DNA of 64,000 nucleotides, taken from NCBI RefSeq assembly GCF_000967655.1, contig NZ_JXYA01000046.1:1-64000 (forward strand). Direction: 5' to 3'. The notes under the pieces were generated by a model. The model was given only the letters and a program-made list of their open reading frames with translations, made no database searches and was not told where the DNA came from. This stretch comes from Pseudoalteromonas rubra. Its GTDB lineage: Bacteria; Pseudomonadota; Gammaproteobacteria; Enterobacterales; Alteromonadaceae. Shown piece by piece: positions 1-8,377 of this stretch (its first letter is position 1; each line of letters starts with the position of its first letter). A program made the translations under genes and the position numbers.

Positions 1-477
1 TCTCGCGCGGGGAATGCAGCCGCTTTACACTATGGAGCGGACGACGAAGACATGTCTCAATCCCCTCTCGCGCGGGGAATGCAGCTAAAAAGACCTTAAT
101 CATTGTTCACTCCTTTTCTGTCTCAATCCCCTCTCGCGCGGGGAATGCAGCTCAAACTGGTTTAGACCTTGAGCATGGCGGGTTTGTCTCAATCCCCTCT
201 CGCGCGGGGAATGCAGCCAATGACACGGTTAGTTATCTTACCGATCATAAGTCTCAATCCCCTCTCGCGCGGGGAATGCAGCTAATTGCTCATTGACGAC
301 CTGCGCCATGTCAGAGTCTCAATCCCCTCTCGCGCGGGGAATGCAGCCTCGGACAGCATTTTGCCGTTTAGCTCAATGCGGTCTCAATCCCCTCTCGCGC
401 GGGGAATGCAGCTTAGCCGTCACTGGTGACGGCTGCTTATTTGGGGTCTCAATCCCCTCTCGCGCGGGGAATGCAGC
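1..477 (-). CRISPR. CRISPR array, 8 repeats visible, truncated by left window edge
   Basis: Seven complete 32-base repeats start at 54, 120, 186, 251, 316, 381 and 446; a 20-base partial copy lies at 1-20. All copies are identical. Spacers are 33-34 bases and all different. On the minus strand the repeat ends in ATTGAGAC, close to the ATTGAAAC 5' handle of many type I and III crRNAs, and contains a CCCC/GGGG stem. The array is therefore probably read leftward, in line with the cas operon ending at 1004. The leader would lie to the right, so the spacer at 413-445 would be the newest. The array continues beyond base 1. Confidence 0.97.
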
Positions 478-610
478 GGCCTGCTCTAAAGCACTTGTAA
501 TACGAGCCCATAAACAGGCTTTTGCGCTAACCTCGGTCAATTTTGACCTAGGCAGATCCATACTGCATATCAAAATTACACAATATGATAATAAACATAA
601 GCATACAGGA
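478..610 (-). promoter_or_regulatory. Probable CRISPR leader (AT-rich)
   Basis: This non-coding stretch adjoins the last repeat on the side expected for the leader. Bases 549-600 are AT-rich. On the minus strand TTATGT and TAATTT, 16 bases apart, are a weak sigma70-like pair. A dyad GGTCAA-TT-TTGACC lies at 535-548. GCGCTAACCT at 524-533 recurs in the hairpin at 611-653. The leader assignment is inferred from position only. Confidence 0.45.
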
Positions 611-653
611 GCGCTAACCTCCCGGGGTTTTCATGAGAACCACAGGTTAGCGC
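611..653. repeat. 10-bp perfect hairpin upstream of the array
   Basis: GCGCTAACCT (611-620) pairs with AGGTTAGCGC (644-653). The loop contains a second, imperfect stem (GGTTTTC/GAGAACC). A transcript entering the array from cas6 would pass through this structure. Confidence 0.6.
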
Positions 654-675
654 AAACGGAGTTGTCTGAAGGTAG

Positions 676-696
676 ATTCCGCATCAAGTGCGGAAT
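676..696. repeat. REP-like palindrome
   Basis: ATTCCGCA (676-683) and TGCGGAAT (689-696) are perfect inverted arms around TCAAG. The flanks GGTAG and GACGG resemble short dispersed palindromes common in intergenic DNA of many proteobacteria. Whether it is dispersed in this genome cannot be seen from one window. Confidence 0.5.
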
Positions 697-724
697 GACG
701 GAGAGTGGTTGGCAAGCACTGTGT

Positions 725-828
725 AAAAAGCTAAATAGTCAAACGGGGAGTATTCAAACATCTCCAAAAGGAATTGGAGCGTTTCTTCTAACAGTCATAA
801 TCCCCTATCAAACGGGGAGCGTCCAAAC
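725..828 (-). repeat. Two decayed CRISPR-like repeats (725-759, 794-828)
   Basis: Copy 794-828 keeps AATCCCCT, then GGGGA, at the same spacing as the active array repeat, but its loop is ATCAAAC instead of CTCGCGC. Copy 725-759 shares a 12-base match (TCAAACGGGGAG) and a terminal CAAAC with it and has lost the left half. The copies are 69 bases apart, leaving a 34-base gap equal to a spacer of the active array. They look like the remains of an older array with a different repeat variant. Confidence 0.5.
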
Positions 829-898
829 TTGTGAACAACAGCAAGATTGGGAGCTAGTTGTTTCGTCTTTATCTCCAGTAGTCTCAAACAACTAAGGA

Positions 899-945
899 TC
901 ACCCGGCCCGACCTACTTGTGCAATTCTGGGTCTGGGCCGGGTGA
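899..945 (-). terminator. 11-bp GC-rich hairpin after cas6
   Basis: TCACCCGGCCC (899-909) and GGGCCGGGTGA (935-945) form a perfect 11-bp stem about 60 bases downstream of the cas6 stop codon. On the minus strand it is followed by a weak T-rich stretch (TCCTTAGTTGTTT). It could end the cas transcript or act as an attenuator before the array. Confidence 0.5.
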
Positions 946-962
946 CAATCCAATTTCCAAAT

Positions 963-974
963 TGTTAAAGAGCG
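963..974 (-). promoter_or_regulatory. rrn-type boxA (Nus antitermination site)
   Basis: Minus-strand CGCTCTTTAACA matches the E. coli rrn boxA TGCTCTTTAACA at 11 of 12 positions, and the following ATTT also fits rrn leaders. It sits 30 bases after the cas6 stop, before the hairpins and the array, in the direction of transcription. Nus-mediated antitermination through boxA upstream of CRISPR arrays is established in enterobacteria. Here the role is inferred from sequence and position. Confidence 0.65.
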
Positions 975-1003
975 TTGCGTCTTGGCGCTTATTCAAATGC
1001 TAA

Positions 1004-1873
1004 TCAGGCGATTAACCGATAGCGGCCGAGGCCGAAGGTGGTTTTGCCGCCTATGCCGATAAGCTCGCCCAGTTGCAGCCAGGGGATGGCGTCGGCTATT
1101 TCGCCGCAATAGCTGGACTGGCCTTTCATGCCGCCGAATGGGATCTGCGCCTGTTGCTTGTTTGAAAAACGCTGCCAGTTTTCAAAATACATAAAATCGC
1201 TGTGTTCATGCTGACCCAGCACCGGGAGTGATTGGTGTAACCCTTGCAGTAGGGTGTTGTCGTCACATAACCAGAAGCGGGTCAGTAAGGTCAGCCGTCG
1301 CTTTATTTGCTGGCATAAAATGGCAAGCGGTGGCGACTTGCGCAGCTGTTGTTGTGCCACTTTGAGCCTTAACGGGGTGACAAATTCCAGTGCCACTTCC
1401 TGAGAAAATCCGCTATTCATTGGCGTGAGCCAGCTGCCAAGGACGGATGGCTGAATGCCCGGTTTAAGGCCATCAGGGGTCTGGCTGGCCACACTCAGCA
1501 ATTGCACCCGAGTGCGAGCTTTGCCCAGCCCGAGTCGACAGCCGGCCTGCAAGGCTTCAACTATTCGCTCTGCCAGCTGGCATGCCTCCGCAAACAAATA
1601 CAGAGTAAAGTGGATAAGCTCGCCTTTACGCCAGTGACTGCGCTGATCATCTTCAACCACCACCGAGTAAGGTTTGGGCTGGCCTTCGGCATGTTCACCA
1701 AAGAGCACAAAAAAGGCATGCTCATCATGGCTTTTTAATGCCTGCCCCAGCCAGCCGTGCCACATGCTGCCTTTAAATACCGGCAATTCGCAATCAGCCC
1801 CCAGCCTAAACGACAGGCGCAGGGGTAAAATGGTAAAGTGCCCGGCCACGGCAGAAACCGCATCATTTCTCAT
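1004..1873 (-). CDS. cas6: Cas6 pre-crRNA endoribonuclease
   Basis: This is a Cas6-family RAMP protein expected to cut the array transcript within each repeat, leaving an 8-base 5' handle. It shows the N-terminal RAMP strand, a LGLGKARTRV segment near residue 110, and a C-terminal glycine-rich loop (GIGGKTTFGLGRYRL) typical of Cas6 (PF10040 type). An upstream ATG at 1885 is in frame, but GGAG six bases before the ATG at 1873 favours 1873, giving 289 residues. It overlaps the preceding gene by 11 bases and is the last cas gene before the array. The catalytic residues cannot be assigned by eye. Confidence 0.88.
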   Translation of the reverse strand: MRNDAVSAVAGHFTILPLRLSFRLGADCELPVFKGSMWHGWLGQALKSHDEHAFFVLFGEHAEGQPKPYSVVVEDDQRSHWRKGELIHFTLYLFAEACQLAERIVEALQAGCRLGLGKARTRVQLLSVASQTPDGLKPGIQPSVLGSWLTPMNSGFSQEVALEFVTPLRLKVAQQQLRKSPPLAILCQQIKRRLTLLTRFWLCDDNTLLQGLHQSLPVLGQHEHSDFMYFENWQRFSNKQQAQIPFGGMKGQSSYCGEIADAIPWLQLGELIGIGGKTTFGLGRYRLIA

Positions 1874-4160
1874 ACTCAACTCCATATGATTTTTCTAGCG
1901 CCTCCAGCAGGCCCTGACGCTCCCTGAGCTGGGCTTTTTTCCGTCTATTGAGGTTGAGATAGTCACATAATGCAGTATTTCTGGCCAATGCAAGTAATCT
2001 GGTCGCGATGGCTATATCGCGCTCTTTCTCAGTCAGCTCAATCACAAGTGCGTTAACCTCGTGAGTCAGATTACGTTTGCGATTCACACTGTCCTGATCG
2101 GTTTTACCATTCAGGTTCAACAGCTCACTTTCTAATTTCTCAAACCGTAATACATAGTCAGGTTTACTGCTTGATATAGGAGCAATGTCTTCTGTTAGAG
2201 CGCTCTTTTTGAAAATGTCTGCATCTATCGTGTTTTCAGGGGCCCCTTCCTCAATCAGGGCGCTTAGTCTTCCTGCTGAAACAATTTCAGTGAGCGGTTT
2301 ACTGTGGCTAATCGACGGAGCAATACCATCCTTTCTTGGCAATACCTCTTTACCATTATGCCAATCGGGCAGAACCTGTTTCTGCCTGCCAGCCATAGAA
2401 TCACTATAGGTCATCACATCCGGATCTTTACTTTTCTGGCACTGCATATAGGTAAGGTTCTTGTGCTCGTTATTTTCTACGTCGGCAAAACTTATCATAT
2501 GCCGGATCTGCGGACTGTTCTGCCACCCTGTTGTTGCCGGGCACTGACTTTCCATTAGGTCTGTAAACGAAGACATCAATTCGCTGATTTGCTCCACTTG
2601 CAAAGGTGCTTCGTTGTTGCTTGTTGTCACTGTCATGGCAGCAAAAGACACACCTCCAGCCCCTAACGGTCGGCCATGTCCTAAACTGTGAAGATGCCGC
2701 TGCGTATCTTGTGTTTGGCCCATACGTAAAACCCAGATTAGCGCCCCTAACTCTTGTGGTTTAAGGTTATGAAACACAAGGCGGCCACTGAATTCAGCGT
2801 TAGGTTTTACCAATTCTAAGTTGCTTTGAACTTTCACTTTTTTCTCAACTGCACTGGGTAAATACTCATTAAAGCGAGGCTGAGCCGGATATCTTTTCCA
2901 ACCGCTGAGCTTATCCCCATCCCGGTATTGGGCAAGTTCACGTTCAGAATCTGAAACTTTCACTTCTGCATTGGCGTCTTTGTTGGGCTGTTCAAGGTAA
3001 GCGCCCAAATAGCTTGCCAGAGGCTGGCCAAGCACCACAGAGCCCGTTGTTTGAAATTGAGCATTTTGGCTTGTCGCATCAGAAAAAAAGACTCTGCTTT
3101 TCAATGAAAAGCCTCTGTCTCTCAGTGTACCAAACACCAGTTCAGCCATATCAAAGCAATACTGTGAATCATTCAGGGGCTGCTGAGCTTTAAGTAGCTG
3201 CTTTATCGAACGGTCGTACGTCAGCCTGGGCATTTTCGCAAACCCCATGTTCAGTACTGTGTTGTTTTTACCTACCAGTGCAAAGACCGGTATGCCGTAC
3301 TCAGGATGCGGGTTCTTTTGTAAGTAACTCACCAGATCGGCGTTATTATTCTTGAACAAATTGTTTACGATTGCAGAAGAGTTGGTAAAGCCCATACTTT
3401 CGGGCTCTATGTCATAGTACACATAACTGTAGTTGTACCGGGGTTTACGTCTTTGTTCGTCATCTACAGGGCGGTAACTGCTGAAAACAGGTATTCCCTC
3501 GAGCTTGCCTTTACCAAAGTTACACGCTCTTAAAACATCAACTAGCTCCCCTTTCTTTTCAGCAGGCAAAGCGAGTGGTTCAATATCAAACCGTATCTTA
3601 GGTTTGTCCAGAGGGTACAGCTTGAATTTGTCGCGTGCGGGTTGTTTGTGAGATTGATTGATGAAATGACCTCCTTCAACCTCCCGATTAAATTCATTGT
3701 GAAATAGTTTCGTGTGTTCACAAAAGCGGATCTCCCAACATTCGCTCACTGCATTGTACTTTATCCAGGCAGACCGAACTTCACCGCCAGATATTTTCTT
3801 GGCGTAGTTGCTGTCTGAGTTAGAAATGTTACGCTCTGCAAAATGCCGTTCATCCACCTGACCAAACTTTCCAAAGCTGGCGATTTCCAGCACGCTGCGC
3901 AGCATCCCTTTTATGCTGCTGCCGGGGATGATCGGGTTGCCCTGAGGATCTCTGGCCCATTTTACCCCGGTCGGGGCGTTGTCTTGTTTTACGTGTTCCT
4001 GACCAACGCACAGGGGCGTTTGGTTTACCAGCGTATAGTCAATGGTGCCGCTCAGGCCGTTCTCAAACGGCACGTCGTGGCTCACCAGATGTGCCCAGTC
4101 GGGCATATACACCCACTTTGACAGGGGCACAAAATGATAAGGGGCATGTACCTGGGCCAT
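1863..4160 (-). CDS. Large Cas7-type RAMP with insertions (TIGR03986-like)
   Basis: A backbone subunit of the type III-D effector, 765 residues. The N-terminus carries a Cas7 RAMP motif (DPQGNPIIPGSSIKG) where the fold binds crRNA; a later glycine-rich stretch (LGHGRPLGAGGVSFA) marks the end of the RAMP part. The rest is insertion, and the last 90 residues are charged and helical, possibly coiled coil. Start: the stop of csx19 and this ATG overlap as TAATG, with AAGGAG upstream, so the in-frame ATG-equivalent at 4235 is unlikely. Subtype III-D complexes contain such a Cas7-insertion subunit. Whether this copy keeps a target-cleaving aspartate is not clear. Confidence 0.82.
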   Translation of the reverse strand: MAQVHAPYHFVPLSKWVYMPDWAHLVSHDVPFENGLSGTIDYTLVNQTPLCVGQEHVKQDNAPTGVKWARDPQGNPIIPGSSIKGMLRSVLEIASFGKFGQVDERHFAERNISNSDSNYAKKISGGEVRSAWIKYNAVSECWEIRFCEHTKLFHNEFNREVEGGHFINQSHKQPARDKFKLYPLDKPKIRFDIEPLALPAEKKGELVDVLRACNFGKGKLEGIPVFSSYRPVDDEQRRKPRYNYSYVYYDIEPESMGFTNSSAIVNNLFKNNNADLVSYLQKNPHPEYGIPVFALVGKNNTVLNMGFAKMPRLTYDRSIKQLLKAQQPLNDSQYCFDMAELVFGTLRDRGFSLKSRVFFSDATSQNAQFQTTGSVVLGQPLASYLGAYLEQPNKDANAEVKVSDSERELAQYRDGDKLSGWKRYPAQPRFNEYLPSAVEKKVKVQSNLELVKPNAEFSGRLVFHNLKPQELGALIWVLRMGQTQDTQRHLHSLGHGRPLGAGGVSFAAMTVTTSNNEAPLQVEQISELMSSFTDLMESQCPATTGWQNSPQIRHMISFADVENNEHKNLTYMQCQKSKDPDVMTYSDSMAGRQKQVLPDWHNGKEVLPRKDGIAPSISHSKPLTEIVSAGRLSALIEEGAPENTIDADIFKKSALTEDIAPISSSKPDYVLRFEKLESELLNLNGKTDQDSVNRKRNLTHEVNALVIELTEKERDIAIATRLLALARNTALCDYLNLNRRKKAQLRERQGLLEALEKSYGVEYEK

Positions 4161-4696
4161 TAGCTGATCTCCTTCTGTAAAGCCTGGCTTGTGTGCCAGC
4201 CCATAAATTGCTGTGCCACCGGGCGCCAGGCCCATTGCTCTGTGGGCTCTGCGGTTTCACTCAGCAAGGGGGTGTTTTGTTTTTGGTACCACAGCCGGTA
4301 AATGGCATGCTGTTCGTCAAGGCCGTCGCGTAACAATACACGCTGATCGCGATACACCTGATCTGCGCCTGCGTCTGTCTCCCTGTGCATGCGCACCAGC
4401 CGATACTGCTGTGGTGCTACCAGCCGGGCGCTTAGCGACACTTGCTCGTTACACCACTGACCTTCGATCACATCCTGACGCGCGCTGTCCAGGGTGGTGC
4501 ACAGCACCAGGGCATCGCGCCACATTGCCCAACCTGCGTTTGCTTCTATCGACTGCACAGACTCCTGTAGCTGCTGTGCATTAACCAGCTGAGACTCAAC
4601 TATCAGGCGTGCCGCTGTCAGCTCAGGGAGCTGGCTGCCAAGGCGCTTTGCACTGCCCGGCTGGTTTCGTAAGCTGTTATATACTGTTACGCTCAT
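4160..4696 (-). CDS. csx19: Csx19-like CRISPR-associated protein
   Basis: A 178-residue protein between two RAMP genes, overlapping the upstream gene by ATGA and the downstream one by a single base, with AAGGAGG seven bases before its ATG. Its length, its WxxxxAL-type tryptophan pattern (AMWRDALVLCTT) and its place match the Csx19/TIGR03984 family that accompanies type III-D effectors. Function in the family is poorly defined; it is a complex-associated subunit. The assignment rests on context more than on motifs. Confidence 0.65.
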   Translation of the reverse strand: MSVTVYNSLRNQPGSAKRLGSQLPELTAARLIVESQLVNAQQLQESVQSIEANAGWAMWRDALVLCTTLDSARQDVIEGQWCNEQVSLSARLVAPQQYRLVRMHRETDAGADQVYRDQRVLLRDGLDEQHAIYRLWYQKQNTPLLSETAEPTEQWAWRPVAQQFMGWHTSQALQKEIS

Positions 4697-6150
4697 AGCG
4701 CGACCTCCTTTAACATCTCTGAATCTTCCCGACTTTCTGCGCCAGGTTGTAGCAGGCTGGTGCCTCTTCCGCTGCCTGCCCCGAGTGGCAGTAAGCCCTG
4801 TTCAAGATCATTGAGGGTGGCTTTGAGGGCCTGTTTGGTGGTTGTGTCCAGCTGCTCAAATCTGGCCTCATTGGCCAGCCAGACTCGTATGATCAAAGTC
4901 GGCTGATACAGCAGCTCTTCGGTATACAGTGCGCCCTTGCGAACCCCGCCGGTAAAACGGTCCAGGCTGGTGTGGCTGCGCACCTGAATATCTTTCGCCT
5001 TGTACACCACTTCGCAGTCATCTACCATCAGGCAGCCGGCAAATGAGTTGTCATGGTCTTTCTCATCCAGGTGGCCAAACAACTCATCCACGCCGGCAAC
5101 GCGTTTTTGCCAGTCTTCATGGCTGTCCTGTGCTCTGGCTTCGGCGTATAGCTTGTTCAGGCGGCAATAATGAAATGCCACCCGGTGCGCCAGTATGCCT
5201 TTAATGGCACTGCCGCACAGCACCACGTGCTGGCCTTTAAGGTGTGGCCCCGGTTCGTCCCATGTCACCCTTGGCTCGCTGTAACACAAAATATCCGGGC
5301 TACGGTCTGCGCTCCCCTCAGCTGGTGATTTAAGTCGACTCACCCCGGCTCCAAAGCGCCAGTAATCCAGCCCTTTGACCTTCATTTCGCACAGCGCTTT
5401 GGTGGCTGCGGGTAACTTGCCCTCTGGCAGCCAATCCTGAATTGCTGAAAACGGCTCTGTTTGTGCAGCGAGGTTGCTATCTGGCTGATAAAACGCACGC
5501 AGTGCCGTGCGCGGATCATGTTCGGATGTTTTTTGCAGCGGTACGTGCTTAACGTCCAGCCCCAGCAACGCCATTTGCCCCAAACCGTTGCGAGTCGAGC
5601 CACCCAGTGCAAATTGTCTTTGTTGCCAGACAGATAGCACCTGAGCGAAATAACGCTTTGCTTCGTCCTGCGCGAGGTGCGCCGAGTCAAACTCATACTT
5701 AACCGTCAGAACAAAGCGGACTCCGGCGGGCAGCAATAGCTGGTCAAACTTGGCGTTGTGTTTGGCTACACCCCGGTCGTTAATGGCAACTCGCTCGCGA
5801 TGGTGAGGTCTGGCCTGCAACAGGCTGGCCAGATAATCATCCTGCTCCAGCTGCTGCTGGCTCTGACAGGCCTGCACTGGCTGATGCTGTTTATCCACCA
5901 CCACACCATGACTGACAGTCAGTGACGAGCGCAGCTCTGAACTGCCAAAAATGGCATCGCACAGTGCTTTACCCTGCTCGCGCAAGACTAACGTACGCCA
6001 TACCCCTGTAACACTGGTTGCGGGCAAATAAGGTAAGCCATTGGCATCGCGTGCCAGCTGCGTATCAAAATTATGCTCACGTCCGCCTGAGCTTATGGCC
6101 ATAGGCGCGACATTACTGACCAGTAATCTGGCTAATAAGTAGTGCTTCAT
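4693..6150 (-). CDS. Tandem Cas7-Cas7 fusion (Cas7-2x)
   Basis: 485 residues with two consecutive RAMP domains. Domain 1 (about 1-215) has GLPYLPATSVTGVWR, the thumb motif RVAINDRGVA and a glycine loop LGGSTRNGLGQM. Domain 2 (about 245-475) has GSAIKGILAHR, SLDRFTGGVRKGAL and LPLGAGSGRG. Asp29 in domain 1 is placed like the RNA-cleaving aspartate of Csm3. Type III-D systems contain a Cas7-2x subunit in which both halves can cut target RNA. It overlaps both neighbours by four bases, implying coupled translation. Confidence 0.82.
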   Translation of the reverse strand: MKHYLLARLLVSNVAPMAISSGGREHNFDTQLARDANGLPYLPATSVTGVWRTLVLREQGKALCDAIFGSSELRSSLTVSHGVVVDKQHQPVQACQSQQQLEQDDYLASLLQARPHHRERVAINDRGVAKHNAKFDQLLLPAGVRFVLTVKYEFDSAHLAQDEAKRYFAQVLSVWQQRQFALGGSTRNGLGQMALLGLDVKHVPLQKTSEHDPRTALRAFYQPDSNLAAQTEPFSAIQDWLPEGKLPAATKALCEMKVKGLDYWRFGAGVSRLKSPAEGSADRSPDILCYSEPRVTWDEPGPHLKGQHVVLCGSAIKGILAHRVAFHYCRLNKLYAEARAQDSHEDWQKRVAGVDELFGHLDEKDHDNSFAGCLMVDDCEVVYKAKDIQVRSHTSLDRFTGGVRKGALYTEELLYQPTLIIRVWLANEARFEQLDTTTKQALKATLNDLEQGLLPLGAGSGRGTSLLQPGAESREDSEMLKEVAL

Positions 6151-7772
6151 TGTGTGACCTCCTCGTTACTCTGCGCCTTTTGCTTGTCCAGCAATGCCTT
6201 CATATCCTTTAACCCACCGGGCGTAGCCAATTCGTAGCGGCAGATCTGCTCCAGCAGCTGACGAGCCAGTACCAGCTCTATGGCTGAGCCATCAGCATTA
6301 CAAAACAACGACTTGCTGGCTTCAGCAAAATGAGTAAAACCATCCACACCCTGCCAGCGAATGCCCCAGCCGTAGTCATCGTTGCTGGCTTTGCAGATAT
6401 GGTCGCTGTCTTTGTCGGCAACGCCGTCACGACCAAACGCCCGCTCAAACCAGTCATCTGAGGCATGATTAAGCAAGTCTGCAATACGCCGCCACTGATT
6501 CTGCGACGGGCCAGCCTGGTAACTGGGTAACACATGATTGTAGCTGCGTGCCTGACGATAGTAGGTCAGCAAGGTCGTGACCTGCTCACGAACCCACATG
6601 GCTCGCTCACGCAACTGTTGCTCTCGGGTACCTTGCGCACGCAACCAGTCGATTAATGGCGTTGACAAGTTTCTGATGGCTTCAGCACTAAGTGACTGCG
6701 CGCCGCAGGTCGGGATGTCATCACAGCAGAACACCGCTTCGCGACACGGATTACTCTGTGTTGCCCACGCTGGATTGACCATCACCCAGCCCTGACCAAA
6801 TTGCTTGTCTGTCCCTATTCCGTTTTGGCTGATCTCATGCAATACCTGCCGGGGCACCGCGCTGGATAAACGAAAACTCAGCACACTGCCACGGGTGATC
6901 ACCCGCTGCTCGCTGTCAAAGCCACCGCGCTTTTGATTGAAGCGGCTCAGGGTATGGGCACGAATAAAACTATGGCGCGTATCCAGGCTGGCACCTTTAA
7001 GCTGAGGATGAATATCTTCTCCGCAGGGCATCACATGGTACATCCCCTGCGCGTCTACAAAAGCGCAGTCACTTAAACACCAGAGCGTCAGCCTGTCTGG
7101 TTCATCGCTTACTTCTGGCAACGCATACTCAATGGTCTGTATGCGCACCCGGCCATATTCATTTGAGCGTGCCCGGCCAATTCGGAATTCACCGTTGAGG
7201 GCATTCGTCACGCGCTGTTGTAATTCAGTGTTTTGCGGATCCATGGCCACAAACCCCACAAACTGCTGCCCGGGGTCGATGTGCCCGTAAGTAAACAGCT
7301 GACCTGGGGCTACTTTTCCTGTCTGAGCGCTCAGCGCCGTCTTGGTGTTTTGTCCACGACTTACCCTGATCCGCTGTGCACCTGCAGTCACGTAGTCGGC
7401 ACGCATTTGCACATACTGGGTATTCGCCTCGCGCACAAAACCAGTGTGAGCATGATTGGTGATGTGCTCTGCAAACTGCGATGTTTGTGGTGCCACAACC
7501 GGCGCATGCTTTTGATGATGCCAGGACAATGGCACAGGCAACGCCAGTCGGTTATCCTGGAGCGGATAACACGGACCAAAACGCCAGGCACCACTGTGAA
7601 ATAACGCCCAGCTTTGTTCGTCACTCAGTTCGCGATACAGCCGTCCCGCCAGCGCACCCAGCAGCGCACTACCTGGAATAAAGTCCAGGCTCATCTGGTT
7701 ATTCACGGTTGCGTTGCTTTCACTGACCACAATGGGGTCGAGTGTGGTCAGCACAAAATATTGAATGGTCAT
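6147..7772 (-). CDS. csx10: Csx10, Cas5-group RAMP with helical C-terminal extension
   Basis: The signature III-D subunit that caps the crRNA 5' handle. Visible features are FIPGSALLGALAGRLYRE near the N-terminus, IGRARSNEYGRV near residue 200, and GIGTDKQFGQGWVMVNP near 325, all typical of Csx10. About 200 further residues are mainly helical and follow the RAMP part. No separate small subunit (Cas11) is encoded in the operon, and Cas11 is fused to Cas5 in the described III-Dv variant, so this tail is a candidate Cas11-like domain (inference). Overlaps both neighbours by four bases. Confidence 0.82.
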   Translation of the reverse strand: MTIQYFVLTTLDPIVVSESNATVNNQMSLDFIPGSALLGALAGRLYRELSDEQSWALFHSGAWRFGPCYPLQDNRLALPVPLSWHHQKHAPVVAPQTSQFAEHITNHAHTGFVREANTQYVQMRADYVTAGAQRIRVSRGQNTKTALSAQTGKVAPGQLFTYGHIDPGQQFVGFVAMDPQNTELQQRVTNALNGEFRIGRARSNEYGRVRIQTIEYALPEVSDEPDRLTLWCLSDCAFVDAQGMYHVMPCGEDIHPQLKGASLDTRHSFIRAHTLSRFNQKRGGFDSEQRVITRGSVLSFRLSSAVPRQVLHEISQNGIGTDKQFGQGWVMVNPAWATQSNPCREAVFCCDDIPTCGAQSLSAEAIRNLSTPLIDWLRAQGTREQQLRERAMWVREQVTTLLTYYRQARSYNHVLPSYQAGPSQNQWRRIADLLNHASDDWFERAFGRDGVADKDSDHICKASNDDYGWGIRWQGVDGFTHFAEASKSLFCNADGSAIELVLARQLLEQICRYELATPGGLKDMKALLDKQKAQSNEEVTQ

Positions 7773-8377
7773 GCCGCCTCCTTATTCAGAGTCACTGTTA
7801 CCTGACCAAACCCACGCTGGCGCTTACCACCGAGCTCAGTGATCAGCAATAACGCATCGTCAATACACTGCACCAGCTCAGCTTCAGTATGCAGTGTCTG
7901 TAATCGCGCCCAGTTGGGATGATCATGGTTAAAAGTGAGCTCACACACCAAATTAACGGGGACCACAACTTGCGTGGCTCTCAAGCTGGTGTTTCTGGCA
8001 ACACCGCGCTCGTTGACTGCAGTACTCTGAAGCACCCGATAGAGGTATTTCTGATGAGACTTGTGAAAAGTCAAAAATTGTTGCTCCGCCCTACTAAGCT
8101 CGGCACTGCTGAGCTGGATCACGCCCTGACTACACTCGGCCTGCTTGCCTTCATGCCCGAACAGGTAAGTCGCGACGTCTTCGTTATGTTCACCAAACCA
8201 GTCATGCTGCGCAGCCGTCTCAAAAGCATGGCGCAGCAACCCTTTAATGCTTTTACCCGGAATATAGGGCAACCCTTGTGCTGATTTGGCCACCAGCGCA
8301 TCGGCATAGCTGCCACCCTCTTCACCGCTGCCAATATGCCAGTCACTGTGTAGGGTAAAGGTCAGTTGATATGTCAT
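7769..8377 (-). CDS. Csm3-like Cas7 backbone subunit
   Basis: A 202-residue single-domain RAMP. It has GLPYIPGKSIKGLLRHAF near residue 35, a thumb segment (AVNERGVARNTSLRA) and a C-terminal GGKRQRGFGQV glycine loop. Asp26, just before the IPG motif, corresponds to the catalytic aspartate of Csm3, so target RNA cleavage is likely. A GTG at 8380 is in frame, but GGAGG seven bases before the ATG at 8377 favours the latter, which overlaps the cas10 stop as TGATG. Confidence 0.85.
   Translation of the reverse strand: MTYQLTFTLHSDWHIGSGEEGGSYADALVAKSAQGLPYIPGKSIKGLLRHAFETAAQHDWFGEHNEDVATYLFGHEGKQAECSQGVIQLSSAELSRAEQQFLTFHKSHQKYLYRVLQSTAVNERGVARNTSLRATQVVVPVNLVCELTFNHDHPNWARLQTLHTEAELVQCIDDALLLITELGGKRQRGFGQVTVTLNKEAA

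Noticed and set aside
293..895. A 200-codon open frame on the plus strand through the array and leader
   Set aside because: It runs through identical CRISPR repeats, which are open in this frame by chance; its composition follows the repeats and no homology is seen.
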